Shown: positions 55,687 through 64,000 of the stretch, one piece after another
Layout: each line of letters begins with the position of its first letter
Position numbering within the stretch: position 1 is the first letter of the stretch
From: Agarophyton chilense
Lineage: Eukaryota > Rhodophyta > Florideophyceae > Gracilariales > Gracilariaceae
Direction of reading: 5' to 3'
Assembly (NCBI GenBank): GCA_030374765.1
Contig: JARGXX010000080.1
Location: 1,984,001 to 2,048,000, forward strand
DNA length: 64,000 bases
Position numbers and translations under genes: made by a program
Notes under the pieces: model-generated
Database searches by the model: none
The model's input: the letters and a program-made list of their open reading frames with translations, nothing else
What the model was told of the DNA's origin: nothing

Positions 55687-56688
55687 TCTTACAGTGAACG
55701 ATCAAGGTTTGCGTTGTTGAAGGAAAGGCTTCCTTTTTTGTCACTTTCAGCCGATGCTGGTCCGGAGCCAGATACAGACGACGAGGAATTTCCATTGCTT
55801 TTCTTTGAATTGGTTGAGTTTAACGGATGGTCGAAAGACTTCACACCGGGTGCCAGCGAACCGTCCGCGCGATGGTTTCGTTTCCAGTGACCATATTTTC
55901 CACATGTGTTGCTCGGATACTTCATTGTGGGTGATGTTCCAGACCTGTCGCGGTTTCCATTTCTACGGTTCTTGCTTCCCTGATGGGAAAGGCCGCCAGA
56001 GCTTGCACTCAATGTGCTTTCGTTATTTTCGGAGGTGTATGGGCGAGACTTATCGCACTGCTTGATAACAGATGCTACAGAATTGTAGGTCACTGCACTG
56101 AGGAATTGGTCGTTTGTCGACTCGGCGCTCAGATTGGCCGCGGACGGAGCCGAAGCAGCCATGAAAGATACACGTTGGACATCGTCGATGGAAGAGTTTG
56201 AAATCAGCATTAGTGCAGTGATACAGTCAGGTAGCTTTGTCGTTGATGATATGGCGTTAAACTTGGCAACTTGCGCGCTGAAGCGGGACTCAAAGTTCTT
56301 CATGTTCTCGGATGCGCCACGACGGGTGTTCAAGAGTTGGTTAAATGCCTTATAGGCTTCGCTGACAACAGAGAGTGCATCTCGTTTGTAAATTTGACCG
56401 ACCAGCAGGTCAACAGCACCTTCACCAACAAGCTGCTCATCAGTGATTCCGGAGCAGATGTCTTTGGCGCGTCCGTAGAGCTGCGACTTGATGCAAATTG
56501 CCTGTAGCTCGTTAGGAATTTTGTTATTGTTGTTAACTGGAAGTGCTTTGTGGAACGTCTGCCACAATTTTACAGCATCGCGATATTCCTCCTGGTCTCC
56601 TTTGCCGTCAGTCCACGGCGCAGACTTCGAATCCCATGAAAATTTTGGGCGGAGAAGGAAGAGTATGGGTTGCGGGTTGGGGGCCCAT
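55687..56688 (-). pseudogene. Copia C: gag
   Basis: Starts at the ATG inside the primer site (56,688-56,686): MGPQPATHTLPSPP, then a one-base shift to PKFSWDSKSAPWTDGKGD. From there 290 or more codons are open. LWQTFHKALPVNNNNKI and FESRFSAQVAKFNAISSTTK are capsid-type sequence. The zinc knuckle reads SNTCGKYGHWKRNH, so the first Cys of the C-x2-C-x4-H-x4-H family pattern is Ser here. Ends at a TAA before protease. Confidence 0.88.
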
Positions 56689-56691
56689 AAC
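56679..56691 (-). other. Primer-binding site of copia C
   Basis: On the element strand this reads GTTATGGGCCCCC, adjacent to the 5' LTR. The first 11 bases match the complement of the initiator tRNA-Met anticodon arm. The ATG of gag lies inside it. Confidence 0.8.
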
Positions 56692-56934
56692 TAAGTATGA
56701 TCGGAGTTAGATACAGGAATCTAAGCAGAGAGTGTTGTCGAAGTACAGTCTGGTCGTCTTTACTCGTCTTTAACGGAGTGCAAGTTCTGGTATTTGTAGC
56801 CATGAGGCTCCATGCACAAGCGGTTGTCACGTAAGGTGAGACCGGGCGTCGTGTAATACAGGATTCAAATACAAATGGAGATGCATTGTATACCAGCGCT
56901 TTCGATACAGTCTACGAGAGTGTCTACATTCATA
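56692..56934 (-). repeat. 5' LTR of copia C
   Basis: 243 bp, 4 substitutions from the 3' LTR. Outer edge at the AGCGT target duplication (56,935-56,939). Confidence 0.95.
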
Positions 56935-57041
56935 AGCGTGAGCCTAATTGAGCAATACCTAAAAGTAGCAACTACCTTATTGGGTCTACAGTGTTTTGGG
57001 TCTGAATCCAGACTCTGGATGAGATTTACGTTCTCATCACA
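56935..57041 (-). repeat. 5' LTR of gypsy D, outer piece
   Basis: Matches the last part of 46,745-46,976 (from AGCGTG to TTCTCATCACA). Begins with the right copy of the copia C target duplication. Confidence 0.9.
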
Positions 57042-57665
57042 CCCCGAAGGGCATCTATTCGCCAAGCAGGACGCAAAAAGGCGCCGTGAACTCCGTTTCA
57101 AATTTCCAAGGCAAGTTGGGACCGTTGTTTCAGTCGAAGCGCAACTGTCTCACGGCGTGACTCGACGAATTCATTCTACATGAGCAAGGAGAAAAATTCT
57201 TCGTTCGACGATTACGCCATTTTTTTGTTGTGTCGACAGTACGGTTTGTTTTTGTCGGCTAAGAAGTGCTTATTCTTCACGAAAGTAGTGAGGTAGTGCA
57301 ACAGATTCATCTTAAAAGAAGGAGTGCAGATGGATCCATCGAGAGTGTCTGACCTCCAGTATCTGTAAATCTCGCATTCAGCTGGGGGTTTATGCAAGCT
57401 AATCTATTGCATGAAATGGATGGTGAACTCGATACCGATTGTCGCCGAAAGAGTTGCACCCGTGAACGATGTGTGTGAGGATTCATACCGAAACACCGGT
57501 CGACGCTCCAAAAAAGCCATCCAAAACATACCCTTGCCAACACTGTCGTTTACATTATTGAACATGTGGACGGGAAATGGAACGTACTCGCGGACATAAT
57601 GACACGAAGGCTGAAGAGCTACCGCCAGGAGAAGCGCTTGTTACAGACTATTGCTAAGCTAACCC
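57042..57665 (+). pseudogene. Gypsy E: RT second half and RNase H remnants
   Basis: Resumes the RT frame after gypsy D: KGIYSPSRTQKGAVNSVSNF, then CLTA-stop-LDEFILHEQGEKF, where the active-site box is [stop]-L-D-E, with TGA where Trp is expected by comparison with D. FFVRRLRHFFVV and FVG-type segments follow. Further on, CRRKSCTRERCV and VVYIIEHVDGKWNVLADIMT correspond to the RNase H end (hxxGxxNVxADxxxR). Much of the RNase H domain is deleted. Confidence 0.8.
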
Positions 57666-58591
57666 GCATCGACGGCATTTTCTAGTCACCTGTTCCTAAG
57701 CAGTTCATTTGGCCCGAGATCAGCCAGTTTAGAGATTCATAGGAACAGTATCAGGAAGCCTTGGACCGTACCAGGCTTAATTGGAATGAGAAAGAAAAGT
57801 CATGGAAGAAAGGGGATCGTATTTGGATTCCAAACCCCGACGTCCTGCTTTAGATGAAAGTAATTTTCATCTCCTATTTCAGCCTTGGCAATCATCGAAG
57901 AGCAGCAGCGACTGAAATTATTTTGCATGAGAACTTCGCCTGGACCTCAAGGTAGGAAAGCGTCAAGGAATTCGTGGCGGCATGTATTCATTGTTTCAGC
58001 ACCAGAAATGGTGAACTGATACCCTGGCCGCGCGGAACCGCACTTCATGGAAGCCATCCGAACAAAGTACTTTATGTCGATTACCTATCCAAAGGAGCAG
58101 GCGTGGATAACATGAAATGTGTTCTGCTGATTAGGGATGATCTATTGTCGTTGATCTGGCTTAGAGTTACACGCTATGCTAATGGCAAATTTGCAGCTTT
58201 GGTGTTATCCCAATGTGTTACTTCACTTGGCGCCGAGCGGTTGCTCGTAAGTGATCAAGGAAACCCATTCCTGAACGTCCTACATGAGGACCTGCTGAAG
58301 AAGTTTCGTTCGAGAAAACACTTCACCACGGCATACAGTCCATGGGCTAACGGAACGGTGGAGCGGATCAATAGAGAAGTGCAGCGGACGTGCAAAGGTT
58401 TGATTTCCAAGTGGCTCCCAGCGTCACATGATTGGCCTGCCTTTATTCACTGTGTTCAGAGTGTGGGTAATCGATCCCCACTACAGCGCCTTGGGTTTAG
58501 TCGCCCAGGCGTACTCAGGACACCCCTAGGCGTGTTTTCTGCAATCAAACCAACTCTCGCACTGATGTGTGCTCTCCTGATGAACCGATAA
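57666..58591 (+). pseudogene. Gypsy E: integrase
   Basis: The zinc region is damaged (ACIHCF near 57,980 keeps the C-x2-C; the His pair is unclear). The core (57,974-58,591, 205 open codons) has Asp in VLYVDYLSKG, Asp in LLVSDQGNPF and Glu in YSPWANGTVERINREVQR, a complete D,D,E triad. GNRSPLQRLG follows as in gypsy integrases. Homologous to the D integrase (ALHGTTPNDLLQFDYLEIG versus ALHGSHPNKVLYVDYLSKG). Confidence 0.88.
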
Positions 58592-58599
58592 CCTCGAGC

Positions 58600-59195
58600 A
58601 TGCAGCGATGTTCAAGTACAGGTGAAGCAGTTTATGAATTTTGAGGCCATGCAAGAATCCATAGATGCTATGCACAGAGATGTAAACTGAACGATGCACA
58701 GCCACGCGCGCTAACAAAATCTTCCTCCACAACAGCAGGACCAACGTGCTTCCGGCTAATTTTGTAGTTTGATTTATTGTCCTGGTCAGACGAGCCCCGC
58801 GAAGCAAGGGTCATAAGCTTCGCTTTTTGTGGAGAGGACAGCGACGGATATCCAAGGTGTTTAGCCGAAAAGTATTCGAGTTAGAGAGTTGCCTGTATCG
58901 AAAACGAGAAACCGTTCATGCTCGTCGCCTGATATGGTATGGCGCAGACCGCGAAGATCAGGGATTGAATCCTGCTCTAGTCGCTCATGCAAAACACTCA
59001 GAGACAATGCACCAGGATGTGAAAACTATTCACGATATTCAAAGGAAAGATCTCACGATAAAACCGCTAGTGGAATGGAAAGGACTTCCTGATGTTGTAC
59101 ACCGAACCTGGGAGCCAATCAATCAACTGATTAATGATATTCCTGAAATTCTTGGCATTTTCATGAAAACACCGTGTAACCGAAGCCTGTAAGAC
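58600..59195 (+). pseudogene. Gypsy E: integrase C-terminus with chromodomain
   Basis: WRGQRRISKVFSRKVFELES is the GPY-type region. After a linker, IKPLVEWKGLPDVVHRTWEP and INQLINDIPEIL match the chromodomain signature (VxWKGxxxxxxTWEPxxxL). Chromodomains of chromoviruses bind methylated histone H3 and steer integration. The ORF 58,827-59,192 is intact, but is separated from the integrase core by stops. Confidence 0.8.
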
Positions 59196-62100
59196 GAAGC
59201 GCTTACAATCTTTAATGACTCTTGAGCTCCAAAAGAAGATCAAGACTCATGGAGAAATGTAGCGACTTTGGCATTGAGTTGGAAATGAAATGTATGTTTC
59301 AAATGTGCATTTTTTTTCTTATGATACTCGAGCTTTGCTGCAGAAGGACCCACGGCTCAAGGCACGCAAACGGGGATGCTATCTGAATGGTGCAAAAGTA
59401 CATAGGCTTGGCCCAGTTCCTTTGGCCAAAAAATAAGGACACATTCGCGAAATCGATGAGTGCGATATTTATAGCACTCAATATCGCTATTTTCAGGGGT
59501 ATAGACCGAGGGCGATGCGTGTCAATGGTGCGAAGAGCTTGCAAAATGTAAAGAGAATGAAAAAAGGGGGAGGCGAATTCTTTTCTCGCCTTTATTCTTT
59601 CTAGTCTAATAACGCATTTTCTCTTGAGTTACCCCAAAGAATACTACTCGAAACGTTAAGGTGCCGAATTAGGCGGTGAGAATGTGCTGCGTCGTTGTTC
59701 TGTGGACGAAGTAAAGAAGCTAACTATACGTGGCCAGTGGCAACCTAACATCGCACATTCCACTGCCAACTCGATTTTGGCACTCATAACACCTTAACAG
59801 CTGATATGACCATCGATTTGTCGAACTAACATAGCAACATTACGGCAGTTGTGAATGCGTGTCAGATGGCGAGCTTTCACTCACTCAGAGATCATTGGAT
59901 ATTCCGTCGGGGTTTTTCGGAGCATATCTTTCCTTTTAGAATACTCAACCGCAACATATAGTTCAGGAAAATGTTTGCTAGCGAAAGCAACCCAGAATCT
60001 CATGTTCGCCTTTTGTTGCCACGAAATCAAATATTTTTTCGCCAAGTCAGAAATCCCTTCGCAAAGTTTTTCGGACTCAGAGGAAGAATCGTTCCCGTAA
60101 TCATCAACAACTTCTTTCATCGCCTGTCTGACATAGGCCAAAAAAATAAAACCCTTTGATTTCTTCTTTAGGGTTTTCCGCGAGTCATTCAATTTCTGAA
60201 TGTCATCGGTTGTGTGCTTCTGCGATTTCCCAAAAGGCTCCATGAAATAAAGAATTTTCTTCATACCCCTGGGTCCAGCAGCAGTCTCTTCGTCTCAATC
60301 GGAAGCGGAAGCGAACTCAGACTCATATACACTCGAGAACTCACCCTCTTTGGCCCCATCCCCTTGTACGTTTTTATCCCACGCAGTGTTTTCAATCCTA
60401 GTCGTTTATGACCCGTGTACTAACTATTGAAACAGGCCTTCTTTTGGAGCACTCCCCTCGAAACTAAATCAGTATATTTTATCTTTGATGAATTATAATA
60501 ATTATCCACTGCAACCTCTTCACAGATCCTGATTCTTTTATTCCTCATCACACGGAGCAGAGTATTTTTACTATGTGAATATTCTCAAGGGTAAACCAAA
60601 AGCGTACCCGTAAAAAGGTCTCCTACGGTGCGCAAAGAATTCTCCTCAACGCCCTCAATGTTCTGCCCAAGAACCCTGCAATTTGATATTTCAATTGGAG
60701 CAGGTCCATCACCTCTAGAAAGGGTCCATACATTCCGTTTTCAGAACTAAATTAACCCGCAGTGGAGACCTGCACCTTTTGGAGGGCACCTACTTGCGAA
60801 GTGCGTGAAATAAAATGATCTAGCCGTAACTTCAGCCCTCTACTAGTAGTCTAGGACTGCGATTCGAATCAACCAGGTCCTTCCAATTCGTGTGTCGAAA
60901 ACTCTACCCACTGTTACTACTCGACAGAACTTGGTCCTTAAAACACCCCCACCCTACGTCACTATACAGGGAGTGTTTCACAAAAATTTGAACATTACTT
61001 CTCTAGAAACCCTAAGAAAGTCAGACGACGTTACTACAAAAACTTTTAAATATTATATGCAACTTCAGAAGAAAACTCATAAAACTGTGACTTAAGACGT
61101 ACAGGAACCTTGACCAGAGGCGAACTTCACGCGAAATTGCAGATTGCGCTGACGACTACCTTGTAACCGGAGGATAAACCCTTTGGCATCCATTGATGAA
61201 AAGACCTTATAATTTGGTTTTCGGACTCGAATCACCAGCAAAGCCAACCAAGCCCAACGGACTAGCAACTCATGTCAAAACAGACTTAATTTCTAAATTT
61301 CCTGGAATTAGGCTCAAAAAGACAATATTCACTGACATGTTACAAAGTTCGGTTATGCATCAGCGCTACTTTATTTTTTTCGAAAACTGAGACAAGTCCC
61401 AAGACTTCTTAAAAAGGAATAAATAAAAAGTACAGGGATCATTGGTCTGCAGAGTCCTGATCGCTTCCCCCTTCAACTGTAATACCTCCTAGACTTGCTC
61501 CGTTAGCTATCCTACGCTGACCAGTCGACACCAAAAGGAGATGGAGCAAAGCTTTACTAGACTCATCGCCAAGGCGTCATTCTTTCGTTTAGTCTCTGGA
61601 AATAAGAACCTCTCGGCAGGCTCCAGATTCAAATATTCACAGCGAGTTTGAATCCCTTCTATCCATAAATCATAAACCCCGAAACAAATTTGTCGAATTA
61701 AACCAGAAAGAGAATCCATCAAAAGCTCGTGTGAATAGAACACATGGAAGTCATCTTAAATTGAAAAAAGAGAATTGGAGTTCATTGAAGAAGCAAAGCC
61801 TCGTTTATTTTCAAGTAAATACCGACCAATTGGAAACAGTCAAAAGAATATGGTGATGTAGGTTGTTGAGAAAAAAGCAGGTAATAAAAATTTTGCATTG
61901 ACCATGAAAGCGGAAAGCAGGTATAGTCATAGGAAATCTTCGATTTTTGCATCCCATCCTTCGAAGAAGAACGCAAATTGCGTTTAGTGAGTTGCTCGTA
62001 TGCTTCACAAGAGTCCCCAGTGAACCTCTGGGAAGACTTCAGTGTGTTGGGATATCATTTCTGATACTGAAAGTTGAATCAGCATTAGCTAAGATAAAAT

Positions 62101-64000
62101 ATTTCAAACTGGAAACAGAGCAAGAATGATGATACACGCAGCCAGCGATTTCAATAAATGCATTGCTCCTAATAAAAGAGATACTAATCTTAGAACGTAA
62201 ATTCATTGTGTCGCATATATCATGTGCACGATTAGCGGCTGTAAAATGTATAACACAGTATGACATTCTTGTGACATGAGCCATTCTTTGATATATAATC
62301 TTTGTAGCAGTAGAGTTGTTGGCAAGGAAAATGTATAGAAGCTATTTATCTCCTTCTTTAGGGGCTTTGAGAGTCTCTTCTTTCAATGCTCTACTTACTA
62401 GAGTCTCTACAATACACCAAGGTGAAGGCAGCGGATCCAATATTGCGATTAGGATTTTCAAAGTGCATGTTCAACGTTATGCCCCAGATACTCCCTGTAA
62501 GCATTAAATTTAGATGGCATTATCGTTCTGATTTTGCAACGAGCAACTATAAGATCGATAATGCATGATAAAGAAAAGGAACCAAATAGGCGGATGTTTT
62601 GTTCTTGTATATAGTAGATATTGTCAGACAGATAAACGGAAAAAGCAAGGCGAACTTGAAGCGAATATGTCAAGTCGATGTTTGCCTATATATGTGAAAT
62701 CAGTTTCAAGTAAAGTACAAAGGGTGCAGGAACCTATATGAAGCAAAAAGTCGTAAATTACCGGAAAGCTGGAGTCGCAATGCACACTTTTATACAATAA
62801 AACTTTCAACAGTAACTCGACAGAGTTATGGAAAGTGACTTAAAGTGAAACTTGACGATAATAAATGCTATAAAACTTCAAACAGATTATCTCTTTCCAA
62901 GCAGAAGCTATCTGAATTAATATTTACGAATGATAAGGATTCATAAAAAACGAATGTTGGTGACCATATGTAAGGCATGAAATTTGGATTGTACAACCCA
63001 ATAGAATGCAACAGAGAGCACAGATAAAAGAGAGGGGAGAACATTAGAGTTCAAATGGGTAGCTACAACCAGCTTCGTCGAAAATTAATCAAGAGTACGA
63101 CCGAAAAAACGATATAAACCACACAAAATTAGTGTGACAGAGTACAGGAGACATTCTGAAGATTCGAATAAAACTCTTTGCAGTGCGTAGACATTTAGGC
63201 GTAAGAAATGCAACCACTGTGGCATGAGATTAAACTTGAAGAATATAAATCTGGCGAATGTAGGTGTATCATAAGAAAATGAAATAGGTGCCAGTTTAGA
63301 GGCACCCTAAATGAAGTAGCATACTCTTCATCGCACACGCCGACTTGGCTGAAAGTGGGAAAAGAACGTGGTGAGAGAAGCTAATAAAGGAATGGTGAGC
63401 TCCTGCAGAATTGTGTTTGCACAAACAGTTTTAGAATCGGGTACGGCTGTAAAGAATTGAAGCTATATTACCAGCGTTTAATTTACTTATAAAATTTTTG
63501 TAATCAACACAACACTTTTTCTGGCAGTCATTTGATGTCGCCGCCGTCCAATATTCTTCAAAATGGTAGTTTTCCATTCTCTGCATGCGCAGCAACATGG
63601 TATTTACTGGTATGTTTTCTCAATCATGTTCGAAGAAATACACTAGATATGGCCTGGAATGGGTCGACACTGTAGCTTTAAGATAAGTAGCATATAGTTC
63701 TGTTGAGACCTATATTTGTAACCATGATTTAGGAGAACCACATTCCTTTTGAATTTTTTGCAATCTACAAAATGAAGCGGACACGCGAAGCGCACACCTT
63801 TCACGGCTGGCCAAGCAAAGAAGCAGTGCGTCCTCGAAAACCCCATCATGATTTTTACCAGGTTTCAGCTGCAATGCTCGCAACAGTTTCTAGAAAGGAA
63901 TGGGGTCACCATGAAATTCTTGGAATTCAGTAACATTGCATGGTAGAGAGACTTATTTTGTAGTAGTGTGAATTTAATATGATTGCACATGGTGGTATTG
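59196..64000. other. AT-rich region, no assignable gene
   Basis: Short ORFs on both strands. The best is 59,881-60,264 minus (127 codons): MKKILYFMEPFGKSQKHTTD start, Lys-rich, FIFLAYVRQAMKEVVDDYG, SDLAKKYLISWQQKANMRFW. It looks protein-like but is unidentified. From 60.4 to 61.5 kb the composition is C-richer on the plus strand with no long frame. From 61.7 kb to the end there is only stop-dense AT-rich sequence. I see no RNA gene, LTR pair or terminal repeat. Confidence 0.3.
59881..60264 (-). CDS. Unidentified Lys-rich 127-aa ORF
   Basis: An open frame of 127 codons from an ATG, with a basic, helix-rich product (KKILYF, TLKKKSKGFIFLAYVRQAM, ESEKLCEGISDLAKKYLISW, HFPELYVAVEYSKRKDML). No motif recognised. 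It stands alone in AT-rich sequence where long ORFs are not expected by chance, which is the main argument for it. Could be a host gene fragment or an ORF of an unrecognised element. Confidence 0.35.
   Translation of the reverse strand: MKKILYFMEPFGKSQKHTTDDIQKLNDSRKTLKKKSKGFIFLAYVRQAMKEVVDDYGNDSSSESEKLCEGISDLAKKYLISWQQKANMRFWVAFASKHFPELYVAVEYSKRKDMLRKTPTEYPMISE

Larger units (their letters stand above)
51932..56934 (-). mobile_element. Ty1/copia LTR retrotransposon C (5003 bp), nested in gypsy D
   Basis: Complete minus-strand copia element with 243-bp LTRs at 51,932-52,174 and 56,692-56,934 (4 differences by eye: the youngest insertion here). Target duplication AGCAT / AGCGT (one transition) lies inside the 5' LTR of gypsy D; the uninterrupted LTR at 46,745 shows the empty site AGCGT. 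The gag-pol reading frame is one and the same throughout. It is broken by a one-base frameshift near the gag N-terminus and five stops (near 55,687, 55,413, 55,018, 54,439 and 53,047). Confidence 0.97.
46745..57041 (-). mobile_element. Ty3/gypsy element D, interrupted in its 5' LTR by copia C
   Basis: Minus-strand gypsy with 232-bp LTRs. The 3' LTR is at 46,745-46,976 (TGTG...CACA). The 5' LTR is split into 51,802-51,931 and 56,935-57,041 by copia C. Without C the element is about 5.3 kb. Flanking 5-bp duplication CACCG / CCCCG (one change) lies in gypsy E. Coding order gag, protease, RT, RNase H, integrase is the gypsy order. LTRs differ at about 18 of 232 positions by eye. Several stops and frameshifts inactivate it. 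Confidence 0.95.
45780..59195 (+). mobile_element. Ty3/gypsy element E (chromovirus-like), 5' truncated and split by D
   Basis: Plus-strand gypsy whose coding sequence lies in two pieces, 45,780-46,744 and 57,042-59,195 (about 3.1 kb in total), on either side of gypsy D. The break is in RT. The reading frame resumes after one copy of the 5-bp duplication (CACCG at 46,740-46,744, CCCCG at 57,042-57,046). Segments: protease tail, RT, integrase core and C-terminal chromodomain. No gag, LTRs or target duplication of E itself were recognised, so its true ends are unknown. Confidence 0.85.

Noticed and set aside
51932..56934. Stop-codon reassignment as the reason for many in-frame stops
   Set aside because: TAA, TAG and TGA all occur within conserved domains, at positions with different expected residues, alongside frameshifts. 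Decay explains this better.
1..64000. CRISPR arrays, operons, bacterial ribosome-binding sites
   Set aside because: The content (LTR retrotransposons, ISWI, RNA polymerase III, tnp2) is eukaryotic, and no regularly spaced short repeats were seen.
1..64000. tRNA or rRNA genes
   Set aside because: No cloverleaf-like or rRNA-like sequence was recognised by eye. The only tRNA-related matches are the retrotransposon primer sites.

Overview
The window is eukaryotic nuclear DNA made mostly of transposable elements and decayed gene fragments. No intact host gene could be identified. Three related Ty1/copia elements (A, B, C; all minus strand), three Ty3/gypsy elements (D minus; E and F plus) and two degenerate tnp2-type (CACTA/En-Spm-like) DNA transposase copies are recognisable. 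Decayed pieces of two ordinary eukaryotic genes are also present: an ISWI-family SNF2 remodeller and the RNA polymerase III second-largest subunit. No spliceosomal introns could be demonstrated. A red alga would fit the style of the elements, but that is an impression from family resemblance. The sequence proves only a TE-rich eukaryote.

Layout. 28-480: short unidentified ORF followed by two hairpins. 641-6920: plus-strand tnp2 transposase split by copia A (1046-6084, TSD ATATG). 7.8-8.7 kb: unidentified lysine/serine-rich coding-like stretch. 8.77-11.04 kb: ISWI pseudogene (minus). 11.0-14.8 kb: composition island with a pyrimidine-rich segment, largely unidentified. 15.2-21.3 kb: degenerate gypsy F. 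21.5-22.8 kb: unidentified ORFs. 23.4-24.1 kb: RNA polymerase III RPC2 pseudogene (plus). 25.2-27.8 kb: unidentified minus-strand coding-like blocks. 29.9-31.8 kb: second tnp2 transposase copy (plus). 32-39.4 kb: decayed sequence with a few unassigned ORFs. 39416-44561: old copia B (TSD GAGGT). 45.8-59.2 kb: a three-level nest, with gypsy E (plus) interrupted in its reverse transcriptase by gypsy D (minus, 46745-57041), whose 5' LTR is interrupted by copia C (minus, 51932-56934). 59.2-64 kb: AT-rich, essentially unassigned.

How the parts work together. The copia elements share one plan: LTR, then a primer-binding site abutting the LTR and complementary to the anticodon arm of initiator tRNA-Met (half-tRNA priming as in Drosophila copia), then one gag-pol frame whose apparent start codon lies inside that site, then CCHH-type zinc knuckle, protease, integrase, a Tudor-like module, reverse transcriptase, RNase H, polypurine tract and LTR. 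All three copies carry stops or frameshifts, and all three have lost the catalytic Asp of RT motif A. LTR pairs compared by eye give relative ages: C (4/243 differences), A (7/291), D (about 18/232), B (about 46/321). This order agrees with the nesting of C inside D.
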